Shown here piece by piece: positions 16,658-28,191 of a stretch of DNA of 64,000 bases. The stretch is from Duganella guangzhouensis (GTDB lineage Bacteria > Pseudomonadota > Gammaproteobacteria > Burkholderiales > Burkholderiaceae_D). Both the position numbers and the translations under genes were made by a program. The first letter of the stretch is position 1. Every line of letters starts with the position of its first letter. The stretch covers positions 147,897 through 211,896 of the forward strand of contig NZ_WKJK01000013.1 in NCBI RefSeq assembly GCF_009674535.1, read 5' to 3'. A model generated the notes under the pieces. It was not told where the DNA came from and searched no databases. It saw nothing but the letters and a program-made list of their open reading frames with translations.

Positions 16658-16890
16658 CCACGTCTGCTACATATCGGCCAAGCCAGCCAATTCTATTTGC
16701 GGAATGGCAATTTTCCTGCCATATGGCAAAATTTCATGCCAAAACTGGATAAACATACATGAGGGAAACCCCTAGTCGGGGTAGAATGTCGGAATGCCTG
16801 CTGGTTTGATATGAAACCAGTTTTCTTCACACCACTTGGCGGGGCTGCTCAGCCCGGCTGAAAGTTTTTCAGGAACGTGGCAAGAACAGC
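16658..16890. other. Intergenic region with several dyads upstream of the Crp-like gene
   Basis: No gene. It holds the 12-base palindrome TGCCATATGGCA (16717-16728), a CCCCTAGTCGGGG hairpin near 16770-16782, and CTGGTTT-N6-AAACCAG (16801-16820) followed by a T run. The last could be a weak terminator or an operator of the Crp-like regulator. Confidence 0.45.
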
Positions 16891-17532
16891 ATGAATGCAG
16901 ATTTTATAAAACAACGTAACCGCTTCAAATCCGCCACCATCAAACGGATTGATGTCACCGAAGAATCGTACAACGAAGTCACCAACACGCTGGCGACCAT
17001 CGCCAAGCCCTTCCATGTACGCAAGGGAGAGTATTTGCAGCATGCCGGCGTGCCGGCCACGCAGGTGCACTGGCTGGCCAGCGGCGTGGTGCGTGCCGGC
17101 TTCTTCAACCGTGAAGGCGTGGAAATCACGCTGCGCTTCTATCGCGAAGGCGAATCGGCCACCACCCTGACCGATCTGATCAATGGCGAAAGCGGCCAGC
17201 CTGCGGTGCAGTTCCTGGTGGCGGAAACGCCGATCCACGGCTTCACGCTGGACTGGAAAGCGGCCAGCGCATTGCGCGCGGAAAACGAAGTGATGCAGAG
17301 TTATCACCTGAACATCGCCGTCGCTGGCCTGCAAAGCCTGGCGCAACGCGCTTACACCAACGGCGAAACCTCGGCCCAGGAGCGCCTGGCGGCATTCCGC
17401 GAAGAGTATCCTGGCCTGGAAGCGCGCATCTCGCAGCGCGCGATCGCCTCCTACCTGGGCATCACGCCGCAATACATGTCGCGCCTGCGCCGCGAAGCCG
17501 AAGCGGCGACCGGCGAACCGCGCCAGCCATAA
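16891..17532 (+). CDS. Crp/Fnr-family transcriptional regulator
   Basis: 213-residue regulator with an N-terminal cyclic-nucleotide-binding-like beta-roll (KPFHVRKGEYLQHAGVPATQ through FYREGESA) and a C-terminal helix-turn-helix (QRAIASYLGITPQYMSRLRRE). There is no cluster of cysteines for an Fnr-type iron-sulfur centre, and the effector-binding residues of Crp are not evident, so the signal is unknown. Several dyads lie in the 230-base upstream region. The TAA stop is part of the A-run that serves as terminator of the convergent ppa gene. Confidence 0.85.
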   Translation: MNADFIKQRNRFKSATIKRIDVTEESYNEVTNTLATIAKPFHVRKGEYLQHAGVPATQVHWLASGVVRAGFFNREGVEITLRFYREGESATTLTDLINGESGQPAVQFLVAETPIHGFTLDWKAASALRAENEVMQSYHLNIAVAGLQSLAQRAYTNGETSAQERLAAFREEYPGLEARISQRAIASYLGITPQYMSRLRREAEAATGEPRQP

Positions 17533-17553
17533 AAAAAGCCCCTTGCGGGGCTT
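17531..17553 (-). terminator. Rho-independent terminator of ppa
   Basis: On the minus strand, stem AAGCCCC/GGGGCTT (17536-17542 with 17547-17553) is followed by a T run (A run at 17531-17537 on the plus strand), 16 bases after the ppa stop. It lies in the convergent gap with the Crp-like gene. Confidence 0.9.
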
Positions 17554-17568
17554 AGCGAGCGGCGGCGA

Positions 17569-18108
17569 TTAAGCCTTCAGGTCTTTCTGGTAGTTGGCGA
17601 CGCCGGCCAGGATTTCCTGCTTGGCATCTTCCACACCGTACCAGCCGTCGATCTTGACCCATTTGCCTTTTTCCAGATCCTTGTAGTGCTCAAAGAAGTG
17701 CTGGATCTGGCGCAGGCGCAGTTCGTTCAGATCTTCCGGCTTCTGCCAGTGGCTGTAGATCGACAGTACTTTGTCGACCGGCACGGCCAGCACTTTGGCG
17801 TCTTCACCGGATTCGTCGGTCATCTTCAGCACGCCGATCGGACGGCAACGGACCACCACGCCTGGAATCAGCGGGAACGGGGTAATCACCAGCACGTCGA
17901 CCGGATCACCATCCAGCGACAGGGTGTTCGGCACGTAACCGTAGTTGCATGGGTAGTGCATGGCGGTGCCCATGAAACGGTCCACGAAGATCGCGCCCGA
18001 CTCCTTGTCCACTTCATATTTGATTGGATCGGCGTTCATCGGGATTTCGATGATCACGTTGAAATCGTTCGGCACGTCTTTGCCGGAAGACACTTTGTTC
18101 AGGCTCAT
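17569..18108 (-). CDS. ppa: Inorganic pyrophosphatase
   Basis: Cytoplasmic family I soluble pyrophosphatase of 179 residues, hydrolysing PPi and so driving biosynthetic reactions forward. The Mg2+-binding signature appears as LDGDPVDVLVI, preceded by PCNYGYVPNTL; both are hallmarks. Length is normal for the bacterial hexameric enzyme. It is divergent from the persulfide dioxygenase fusion and ends at a strong terminator. Housekeeping gene; identification secure. Confidence 0.97.
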   Translation of the reverse strand: MSLNKVSSGKDVPNDFNVIIEIPMNADPIKYEVDKESGAIFVDRFMGTAMHYPCNYGYVPNTLSLDGDPVDVLVITPFPLIPGVVVRCRPIGVLKMTDESGEDAKVLAVPVDKVLSIYSHWQKPEDLNELRLRQIQHFFEHYKDLEKGKWVKIDGWYGVEDAKQEILAGVANYQKDLKA

Positions 18109-18229
18109 GAATTTTCCTCTGTTTACGGGCTGTGTTTAACCGCGACATTATATCCAAGTACAGGCGGCTTGTGCGGCGCAACACCGTTGAACCTTTGTTA
18201 TCATTGCGCCTTACCAACGGAGTGCCACC

Positions 18230-19291
18230 ATGATTTTCCGCCAACTATTCGACCCCACCTCCTCCACCTACACCTACCTGCTGGGCGACAGCGGCGAAGC
18301 GGTGCTGATCGATCCTGTTTATGAGCAAGTGCCGCGCGACCTGGCACTGCTGCAGGAACTGGGGCTGAAACTGGTGGCGACGCTGGACACCCACGTCCAC
18401 GCCGACCACGTCACCGGCGCCTGGCGGCTGCGTCAGCGCAGCGGCAGCCGCATCGCCATCTCGGCCGCGTCCGGCGCCAGCGAGGCCGACGCGCCCTTGA
18501 AGCACGGCGACCGCGTCAGCTTCGGCCAGCGCGCGCTGAACGTGCGCGCCACGCCCGGCCACACCAGCGGCTGCCTGAGCTATGTGCTGGACGACCAGAG
18601 CATGGCCTTCACCGGCGACAGCCTGCTGATTCGCGGCTGCGGCCGCACCGACTTCCAGCAAGGCAGCCCGCAGCAACTGTTCGCCTCGGTGCATGAACAA
18701 ATCCTGTCGCTGCCGGGTGAATGCCTGCTATATCCGGGCCACGACTATCGCGGCATCACCGTCACCAGCGTGGCCGAAGAACGGCGCTACAACCCGCGCC
18801 TGGGTGGCGATGTCGACGTGGGCGACTTCAGCGGCTATATGAACAACCTCCACCTGCCGCATCCGAAACAGATGGCGGTGGCGGTACCGGCCAACCTGCG
18901 CTGCGGCAAACCGGAAGGCGACGCGCCGACCGACACGCCGGACTGGGCGCCGCTGACGCTGCGTTTCAGCGGCGTGTGGGAAATCGAACCGATGGCCTTG
19001 CTGGAGCAATTGAACAAAGTGCAGATCGTCGACGTACGCGAGGCGCCGGAATTCATCGACAAGCTGGGCCATCTGCATGGCGCGCAGTTGGTGCCGCTGT
19101 CGGCACTGACCGAGCGCATGAGCGAGTTCGACCGCGAGCAGCCGATCGTCGCCGTGTGCCGTTCCGGCGTACGCTCGGCCCAAGCCAGCGTGCTGCTGAC
19201 CAAAGCCGGCTTCAGCAAAGTCGCCAACCTGGCCGGCGGCATGCTGCGCTGGAAAATCGAAGGCTACCCGGTAGACTCCGATCCCGCTTAA
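18230..19291 (+). CDS. Persulfide dioxygenase-rhodanese fusion
   Basis: 353-residue two-domain enzyme of sulfide/persulfide oxidation. Residues 1-235 form a metallo-beta-lactamase-fold ETHE1-type persulfide dioxygenase: the metal ligands are in HVHADHVTG, with further ligands in ATPGHTSG, FTGDSLLIRGCGRTDFQ and YPGHDYRG. Residues about 255-350 form a rhodanese with active loop CRSGVRS. It should oxidise glutathione persulfide to sulfite and exchange sulfane sulfur with sulfite or thiosulfate. Natural fusions of this type are known in Burkholderiales. No sulfide:quinone reductase is nearby. It overlaps the convergent hemY by four bases. Confidence 0.9.
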   Translation: MIFRQLFDPTSSTYTYLLGDSGEAVLIDPVYEQVPRDLALLQELGLKLVATLDTHVHADHVTGAWRLRQRSGSRIAISAASGASEADAPLKHGDRVSFGQRALNVRATPGHTSGCLSYVLDDQSMAFTGDSLLIRGCGRTDFQQGSPQQLFASVHEQILSLPGECLLYPGHDYRGITVTSVAEERRYNPRLGGDVDVGDFSGYMNNLHLPHPKQMAVAVPANLRCGKPEGDAPTDTPDWAPLTLRFSGVWEIEPMALLEQLNKVQIVDVREAPEFIDKLGHLHGAQLVPLSALTERMSEFDREQPIVAVCRSGVRSAQASVLLTKAGFSKVANLAGGMLRWKIEGYPVDSDPA

Positions 19292-20484
19292 AGGATGGTG
19301 GCCAGTGCGCACTGGCGGTAGTGGTTGGCGGCTTCCTGCTCCTGGCCCAACGCTTCGTGCAGTTGCGCCAGTTTGAGGTGGGATTCGCGTACCATGCGTG
19401 GATCGGCGGCGTCGGACAACGCCTGTTCCAGATAGCGCTGGGCTTTGCCCCACAGTTTTTGCTTCAGGCACAGCGAGCCCAGTGTCAGCGCCAGTTCGGC
19501 GTCGGTCGGACGGGCGTGTGCCCAGTTTTCGCAATGCTCGATCTGCATCAGCAAGGCGGCTGAGCCGGCCGGCGCGGCGGCTTCTCGGTAGGCGCGCACT
19601 ACGCGCTCGTCCCAGTCGGCCGCCAATGATTCTTCCGCCACCAGCCGCGCTTCGTCGTGCAGGCCGCGTGCGTTCAGCGCGGAGGCGGCACGGCAGGCGA
19701 CATATGGCTTGAGACGGTCGGCATTCGGCACGGTGGCCCACACCCGCAGCAGCGATTCGGCGTCGTGGCTGCTGTCGGATAGCAGGTCGTCGTACGCTAG
19801 CTCACGCAGGCGCGACGATAAAGCCGGATGCAGCGCGCGGTGCTTGTCCAGCGAGCGCACCAGGCGCAGCACTTCCGGCCAGTTTTTGGCCTGCTGCTGG
19901 GCTTTCAGCGACATCTGCAGCGCGTGAATGTGGCGCGTGCCGCTGGCGTTCAGTTCGCGCACGGCGTCCAGCGCGGCTTCCGGCTGATGGTCGTCGACCA
20001 GCAGTTCGGTCATGGTCATCAGGCGCGCGGTTTTCATGCCGTTGTCGTCGACCAGTTTGTTCAGCCACTGCTCGCGGCGCGCGCCTTGACGCATACGGTG
20101 CGCGGCGCGGGCGCCGATCAGCGCGGCGACGCCGGCATTTTCCTGCAGTTCGGAGGCGCGCAGCGCGGCTTTTTCGGCGTGGCCGAAGCGGCCTTCGAAC
20201 AGCGCTTTCAAGGCTTCGCGCAGACCTTTGTTGCCTTCGCGCTCGCGCTTTTGCTGGCGGTAGGCGGCGACTTTGCCTGGCATTTTGACGGTGGCGCGGA
20301 AGGCGCGGATCACCACGTACAGGAAGGCGAACAGCGCCACTTCCAGCACCACGAAGAAGTTCAGCGACAGGTCGTAGCGGTACGGCGGATAGAACAGCAC
20401 CACGTTGCCCGGATTGAAACGCGCCGTCACGGCAATACCGATGGCGGCGGCCATCATGGCGACTAACCAGAGGAATAAACGCAT
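19288..20484 (-). CDS. hemY: HemY-like TPR membrane protein
   Basis: 398-residue inner-membrane protein of the proteobacterial HemY (porphyrin-associated) family, not the protoporphyrinogen oxidase of the same name. Two N-terminal membrane helices (FLWLVAMMAAAIGIAVTA and LNFFVVLEVALFAFLYVVI) are followed by tetratricopeptide-type helical repeats, ending LKLAQLHEALGQEQEAANHY. Last gene of hemC-hemD-hemX-hemY, one base after hemX. It is thought to assist late heme synthesis, but the biochemical role is not settled. Confidence 0.93.
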   Translation of the reverse strand: MRLFLWLVAMMAAAIGIAVTARFNPGNVVLFYPPYRYDLSLNFFVVLEVALFAFLYVVIRAFRATVKMPGKVAAYRQQKREREGNKGLREALKALFEGRFGHAEKAALRASELQENAGVAALIGARAAHRMRQGARREQWLNKLVDDNGMKTARLMTMTELLVDDHQPEAALDAVRELNASGTRHIHALQMSLKAQQQAKNWPEVLRLVRSLDKHRALHPALSSRLRELAYDDLLSDSSHDAESLLRVWATVPNADRLKPYVACRAASALNARGLHDEARLVAEESLAADWDERVVRAYREAAAPAGSAALLMQIEHCENWAHARPTDAELALTLGSLCLKQKLWGKAQRYLEQALSDAADPRMVRESHLKLAQLHEALGQEQEAANHYRQCALATIL

Positions 20485-20485
20485 A

Positions 20486-21649
20486 CTATGGCTTCGCTTT
20501 GTAGTTGCGCACAGCGTTCAGGCTGTCCGCCAGGGTCGGCATTTCGATCGCCAGGTTGCTGCCCTGGACCTGGCGCAGCAGCGCCTGCACGGTCTGGGTC
20601 GAACGGGCGCGGGTGTCGAAATACTTGGTCAGCGCTTCTTGGGCTGCGATCAGGTCGGCGCGGAAGGCGCCTTCGTTACGCGACAGCAGCGCCATGCGCG
20701 CGTTCAGCAGGCGCAGTTTGAGGTTTTCGCGCAGGAAGTAAGCCTGGGTTGGCGACATCATCAGCGCATCCGGGGTGTCGACGTTGCGCACCCGGATCAG
20801 TTGACGGACGTCGATCCACATTTCGCTGCTCCAGCCGTTCCAGCCATCCTGCAGTGCCTGCAGCCAAGGACTGGTGGTGCTTTCCTCGACCTTGACCGGC
20901 TTGCCATCCTTGCCGTGCACGACCTTGGCTTTGACTTTCTTTTCCGGCGCGGCCGGCAGCGCCGGCTTTTCGTCCGACAGCATCGGCAAGGTGTCGATCT
21001 GCGCGATGACGTTGTCCAGGCGCAGCGCCATGCCCACCGAGTCGACGCTCGGCAGCGCCTTCAGCTTGTCGGTATCGCGCGCGATGGCGCGGCGGATGGT
21101 GATGAATTGCGGCTTGTCGGAACGCGACAGGCTGCGGTCGGCATTCTGCAGCGCGATCAGCGCGCCCGGCACATTGCCGGCCAGTTGCAGCTCCTGCGAC
21201 GCGGTCGACAGCACTTGTTCGATTTCGGTCAGCGCCCACTCGTCGCGGTTCTTGGACAGATCCTGGTACAGCTGCTCCAGCGCCAGTTGCTGGCTCTGCG
21301 CTTCCTGCTGTTTGCTTTCCAGCAGGGCGACCTTGGCCTGCAATTCCTTGGTGCTTTCCTGCACGCTGCGCACCAGGTTGCCGGTGTCGGCATTCGAGGC
21401 ATCGCCTTTTTGCAGGCGCAGCGCCATTTCCTCGCGCAGCTTGTTGACGCGCGCGTGCGACGACCAGGTCTGGCCTGCCAGCAAGATGGCCAGCACGACG
21501 ATCCCCACCGCCAGCATTTGTGGCTGCTGCAGGGTTTCGAGCAGACTGGGCTCAGACGGGGCCGGCGGTGGCGCGGATGGCGTCGCGGGTGGCGTCTCGG
21601 CAGCGGCGGCCGAAACGGCTGGATCTGGTAAGGTAGGCAATTCGTTCAT
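20486..21649 (-). CDS. hemX: HemX family membrane protein
   Basis: 387-residue HemX-family protein, often labelled 'uroporphyrinogen-III C-methyltransferase' although it lacks the methyltransferase domain. A Pro/Ala-rich cytoplasmic leader is followed by one membrane helix (MLAVGIVVLAILLAGQTW), a coiled coil (about residues 75-125, TKELQAKVALLESKQQEAQ) and a periplasmic helical domain. It starts in an ATGA overlap with hemD and is followed immediately by hemY. A scaffold role in heme synthesis is inferred from conserved gene order. Confidence 0.93.
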   Translation of the reverse strand: MNELPTLPDPAVSAAAAETPPATPSAPPPAPSEPSLLETLQQPQMLAVGIVVLAILLAGQTWSSHARVNKLREEMALRLQKGDASNADTGNLVRSVQESTKELQAKVALLESKQQEAQSQQLALEQLYQDLSKNRDEWALTEIEQVLSTASQELQLAGNVPGALIALQNADRSLSRSDKPQFITIRRAIARDTDKLKALPSVDSVGMALRLDNVIAQIDTLPMLSDEKPALPAAPEKKVKAKVVHGKDGKPVKVEESTTSPWLQALQDGWNGWSSEMWIDVRQLIRVRNVDTPDALMMSPTQAYFLRENLKLRLLNARMALLSRNEGAFRADLIAAQEALTKYFDTRARSTQTVQALLRQVQGSNLAIEMPTLADSLNAVRNYKAKP

Positions 21650-22425
21650 AGGCGTGATTGTAACGCGGCCAGCAGGCGTTCGTCGCCTGATCCTGTGAGC
21701 GTCACCTTGGAAAATCCTAAATTTTTTGCCGTTTCGGCAATTCGGGCATGGGGCACAATCAGATGCTGTTGTTGCATAGCTACAACGCTATTGTGCTGCA
21801 TCGCCACAGGATGCCGCAAGTCCATCTGATGCAGGAGACCGACCAGGCCACGCAGCGCTTCCGAGCTGGTGATGATCCAGTCGTTTTGCTGCGCCAGCAA
21901 ACGCTGTAGCGTGGCGGCCAGTTGCTCGCTCAGCGCCGGCACGGCGCGACGGTAGGCCGGCACCACGTCGACCAGGGCGCCGGCGGCGCGTAGGCCGTCG
22001 GCCATCAGTTCGCGACCGCTGTCGCCGCGCACAATCAACACCGGCTTGCCGCTCAGCGCCGACAGGTCCAGGCTTTGCAACAGGCTTTCACTGTCGCTCT
22101 GGGCGGCGTCGCCCGGGCTGACGATGTGGCTGACGCCGCGCGCGGCCAGCGCGGCGCGGCTGCCCTCGCCCACCACGGCGGCGATCACCCCGGCCGGCCA
22201 CTGCCTGATATAAGCGAAGGCGGCGTCGATGGCGTTGGGCGAGACGAAGGCGACCAGCGCATAATCCCGCAGCCGGGCCAAGGCGGCCTGCAGCGGCGCG
22301 CTGTCCGGCAGCGGTGTGATTTCCAGCAGCGGCAGGATTTCGGCCACGCGGCCCAGCGCGGCTACGCGGTCGGCCAGTGGCTGAGCTTGCGCCAGGGGAC
22401 GGGTGATGATGACGGCGCCGGTCAT
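21646..22425 (-). CDS. hemD: Uroporphyrinogen-III synthase
   Basis: Cyclises and inverts ring D of hydroxymethylbilane to uroporphyrinogen III in the tetrapyrrole pathway. 259 residues; sequence is poorly conserved in this family, but the N-terminal GAVIITRPLAQAQPLADRV, an internal FVSPNAIDAAF and the C-terminal TSSEALRGL region are recognisable. The ATG at 22425 is chosen because the family begins at ITRP; an upstream ATG would overlap hemC by about 70 bases. Seven bases separate it from hemC and it overlaps hemX by four. Confidence 0.93.
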   Translation of the reverse strand: MTGAVIITRPLAQAQPLADRVAALGRVAEILPLLEITPLPDSAPLQAALARLRDYALVAFVSPNAIDAAFAYIRQWPAGVIAAVVGEGSRAALAARGVSHIVSPGDAAQSDSESLLQSLDLSALSGKPVLIVRGDSGRELMADGLRAAGALVDVVPAYRRAVPALSEQLAATLQRLLAQQNDWIITSSEALRGLVGLLHQMDLRHPVAMQHNSVVAMQQQHLIVPHARIAETAKNLGFSKVTLTGSGDERLLAALQSRL

Positions 22426-22432
22426 CCGTGAA

Positions 22433-23482
22433 TCAAGCGGCACCAGCGGGCTTGGCGGCGGCAGCGCTGGCGGCCAGCTCGGCCGAGCGGGCGTCGTCAT
22501 CGGCTTGTGCCGCGTCGCTCAGGCAGGCCGCCAGGATGCCCTCGGCGTCCTGCGCGCGCAGCAGCTCGGCCACTTGCAGGCCCAGCGCTTCAGCGCTGTC
22601 GGCCGGGCCACGCGCCTCGGCGCTGATGATGCGCTGACCATCCGGGGTGGCGACCAGCGCGCGCAGATGCATCTGGTCGCCGGTGATGGTGGCGTACGAG
22701 GCCAGCGGCACCTGGCAACTGCCGCCAAACACTTGCGACACCTTGCGTTCGGCGATCGACACCAGCGCGCTCGGCGTGTGGTGCAGCGGCGCCAGCAGCG
22801 AGGCCAGATCCAGGCCATCGTCGCGCTCGGGAATTTCCAGCGCCAGCGTGCCCTGCCCCGGCGCCGGCAGGCTGACATCGGCGTCCAGCACGGCGCGAAT
22901 GCGCGACGCCAGGCCCAGACGTTTGAGGCCGGCGGCGGCCAGGATGATGGCGGCATACTCGCCACGGTCCAGTTTGCCCAGACGTGTATCCAGATTACCA
23001 CGCAGTGGTTTGATCACCAGTTGCGGATAGCGCGCCGCGATCAGCGCCTGGCGGCGCAAGCTGCTGGTGCCGACGATGGCACCGGCCGGCAGCGCGTCCA
23101 GCGATGCATAGTCATTCGAAACAAAGGCGTCGCGCGCATCTTCGCGCTCCAGCACAGCGGCCATGGCGAAACCCTCGGGCAACTCCATCGGCATATCCTT
23201 GAGGCAATGCACGGCCAGGTCGGCGCGACCCTCGGCCATCGCCACTTCAAGTTCTTTAACAAACAAGCCCTTGCCACCCACTTTGGACAGGGTGCGATCC
23301 AGAATTTGATCGCCGCGGGTCGTCATTCCTACAATTTTGACATCACACTGCGGATATAATAATGCCAAGCGATCACGGACGTGCTCGGCCTGCCACATGG
23401 CAAGACGGCTTTCGCGCGACGCGATCACCAACCGGGTTGGGGGAATTTTAGGGTTAAGCAAACCCACTTCGGATGTTTTCAA
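22433..23482 (-). CDS. hemC: Porphobilinogen deaminase (hydroxymethylbilane synthase)
   Basis: Polymerises four porphobilinogen molecules to hydroxymethylbilane in the cytoplasm. 349 residues with TRLVIASRESRLAMWQAEHV near the N-terminus, the catalytic KDMP motif, and the dipyrromethane cofactor-attaching Cys in FGGSCQVPL. The C-terminus carries an extra Ala-rich tail of about 30 residues. First gene of the hem cluster, divergent from ppc with a roughly 150-base gap. Identification is secure. Confidence 0.97.
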   Translation of the reverse strand: MKTSEVGLLNPKIPPTRLVIASRESRLAMWQAEHVRDRLALLYPQCDVKIVGMTTRGDQILDRTLSKVGGKGLFVKELEVAMAEGRADLAVHCLKDMPMELPEGFAMAAVLEREDARDAFVSNDYASLDALPAGAIVGTSSLRRQALIAARYPQLVIKPLRGNLDTRLGKLDRGEYAAIILAAAGLKRLGLASRIRAVLDADVSLPAPGQGTLALEIPERDDGLDLASLLAPLHHTPSALVSIAERKVSQVFGGSCQVPLASYATITGDQMHLRALVATPDGQRIISAEARGPADSAEALGLQVAELLRAQDAEGILAACLSDAAQADDDARSAELAASAAAAKPAGAA

Positions 23483-23634
23483 AACCAGTTCTTTCGCTGT
23501 AGCTAACGCTCACCGGCGCAAGCCAGTACCACGCGCGTGTTTAAGATCACAAATTTTAGCACGCTCACATTCTTGCAGAACCGGGTCACAAGCCCTTGCA
23601 CCGACATATTTCACCTCTTTGTGACTTAAAACAC

Positions 23635-26448
<2,814 letters not shown>

Positions 26449-26456
26449 TCAGCCTA

Positions 26457-26484
26457 AACGCCCCGCTCGCCGGGGCGTTTTTTT
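26457..26484 (+). terminator. Rho-independent terminator of ppc
   Basis: Stem AACGCCCC (26457-26464) pairs with GGGGCGTT (26472-26479), followed by seven T residues. It begins nine bases after the ppc stop and reaches the end of the convergent gene. Confidence 0.92.
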
Positions 26485-27001
26485 ACAGCGGTCCCTTGAA
26501 CAGCATCAGCTGCACAAAGCCGGGGCCGGCCGCGACAAGCTGCGCTTGGGTTTGCAGGAAGTCCTCGCCATCGCCTTCCACATCCTGGGACTCGCCATAT
26601 TCCACATCCGGCTTTCGCTGGACGGCGGTTTCCAGCGTACGCGCCGCCAGCAGCAAATCAAACGCGGAGTCGCCCTTGAGCAGCCTCAGCCGACGCAGCA
26701 ATTGGCCAGCGCTGGCGAACGCCTGCTTGCGCGTGGCGCCCTGCTTCAGGATGGCAGGACTGCTGAAGCGGAACTTGGTGACGAAATACTCGCAACCGCC
26801 ATGCTCCAACAACACGCTCTCGCCGGAAGCCAGTTGGAACGACTCCTGCGCCTCCGTGGCGGACAAGCGCTTGAACTGATAATTGCGAAGGCCAGGCTGA
26901 TGCGGCGTGAACATCGGCTCGGCCTCACTGCGCATGCAGCTATCTTCGGCCCAGGCCGACAGCGACAGCAGCAACAGCAAGGCGGCATAGAAAGTTTTCA
27001 T
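26483..27001 (-). CDS. Small exported protein of unknown function
   Basis: 172 residues with a clear Sec signal peptide (MKTFYAALLLLLSLSAWA, cleavage about residue 18), so periplasmic. The mature part is mixed alpha/beta with two Cys (SCMRSEAEP and GGCEYFVTKF) that could form a disulfide. No family recognised. It overlaps the preceding sugar-dehydrogenase-like gene by four bases (ATGA) and is the last gene of that short operon. It converges with the ppc terminator. Confidence 0.75.
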   Translation of the reverse strand: MKTFYAALLLLLSLSAWAEDSCMRSEAEPMFTPHQPGLRNYQFKRLSATEAQESFQLASGESVLLEHGGCEYFVTKFRFSSPAILKQGATRKQAFASAGQLLRRLRLLKGDSAFDLLLAARTLETAVQRKPDVEYGESQDVEGDGEDFLQTQAQLVAAGPGFVQLMLFKGPL

Positions 27002-28191
27002 TTTATTTGCAGCCGCACGACGCGGCCGGTACGGTCTTCAACCAAGTAGATATTGCCGTCAGGCCCCTGCTTGATGTCGACCGGCGCCCCCATCGGCTGC
27101 TTGTGCTTGGGTCCCCAATCGCCGATTAGCTCGTACATCTTGCCGAGCGGCGCGCCGTTGCGGTCGGGCAGGATGGCGACCAGACGGTGGCCGTGGTCGC
27201 GATAGCCGTGAAAGCCGATGATCAAGCTATTTTTGTAGGCTGCAGGATAAGCCGAGCCGGTGTAGAAAGTCATGCCCAGCGGTGCGGCATGCGCCGGCAG
27301 CAACCGCGCCGGCGCAGCGTAGGGCTTGCAATCGGCCTGCGGATATTCGGGACTGGCGCGGTTGTCATCGTAGCAGTAAGGCCAGCCATAGTTGGCACCG
27401 CGCCGGATCAGGTTCAGCTCATCGTGTGGCAAGTCGTTATCGTTGGCTAGGCCGGGCATGGCGGCCTGGATGAAGTCGCGGGCATTGTCGGCTTCCCACA
27501 TTGCACCGGTGACAGGATGAATCGCCAGTGCCTGCGAGTTGCGCAAGCCGGTCGCATAGTTCTCCCAGCTGACGACCTTACCTTGCGCCATCGTGTATTT
27601 GCGGATGACACCCAGCGCCTGCGGGCCTTCCGCTTCGGCGCAGCGCTGCGAGGGTGGTGGCGCCTTGCCGTCCTGGTCTTCGCAATGATCGCTGGCAGAG
27701 CCGACGTTGACGAATAAATTTCCCTGCGCGTCAAAGCGCATGGTGGTCAGCAGGTGACGGCCCAAGCCAGGCAAACGCGCCACGCCGGAATCGCCACCAA
27801 TGACGTCCTCGACGGCGCCGGGGTGGCGCGGATCAAAGCGAATGACGCGGCCGACCAAGCCAAGGTAGAGCAAGCCATCCGGCCCCTGCACGATGCCGTT
27901 CGGTCGGTCGAGCCCGCTCAGCAGGCGGATGCGCTCATAGTTTCCGGCAGCGGCCTTCAGCAACCAGACACTGCCACGGTTCGGCTCCCAGTTGCGCATG
28001 TCGACCACCACCAGATCGCCATTCGGCAGTGGCTGTATGCCACGCGGGAATTTGAAGCCGTCGGCCAGCACCGCCGCGCAAAAACCACCCGGCGTGCTGA
28101 CGTCCAGACGCGGAAAGCCGCCGCAGGTGTCGGCCGCCTGCGCTTGCAACCATGCCGCCAGCAACGACCATCCCAGCCAACGCCTGCTCAT
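26998..28191 (-). CDS. Soluble PQQ-type sugar/sorbosone dehydrogenase-like beta-propeller protein
   Basis: 397-residue exported protein of the glucose/sorbosone dehydrogenase family, a six-bladed beta-propeller that in characterised members binds PQQ and oxidises sugars in the periplasm. Seen: signal peptide (MSRRWLGWSLLAAWLQAQA), FKFPRGIQPLPNGDLVVVD, the calcium/PQQ-region ANYGWPYCYDD, and the C-terminal GPDGNIYLVEDRTGRVVRL. The ATG at 28191 overlaps the GFA gene stop (ATGA). Many members have lost catalysis, so the activity is uncertain. Operon: GFA gene, this gene, small exported protein. Confidence 0.85.
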   Translation of the reverse strand: MSRRWLGWSLLAAWLQAQAADTCGGFPRLDVSTPGGFCAAVLADGFKFPRGIQPLPNGDLVVVDMRNWEPNRGSVWLLKAAAGNYERIRLLSGLDRPNGIVQGPDGLLYLGLVGRVIRFDPRHPGAVEDVIGGDSGVARLPGLGRHLLTTMRFDAQGNLFVNVGSASDHCEDQDGKAPPPSQRCAEAEGPQALGVIRKYTMAQGKVVSWENYATGLRNSQALAIHPVTGAMWEADNARDFIQAAMPGLANDNDLPHDELNLIRRGANYGWPYCYDDNRASPEYPQADCKPYAAPARLLPAHAAPLGMTFYTGSAYPAAYKNSLIIGFHGYRDHGHRLVAILPDRNGAPLGKMYELIGDWGPKHKQPMGAPVDIKQGPDGNIYLVEDRTGRVVRLQIK

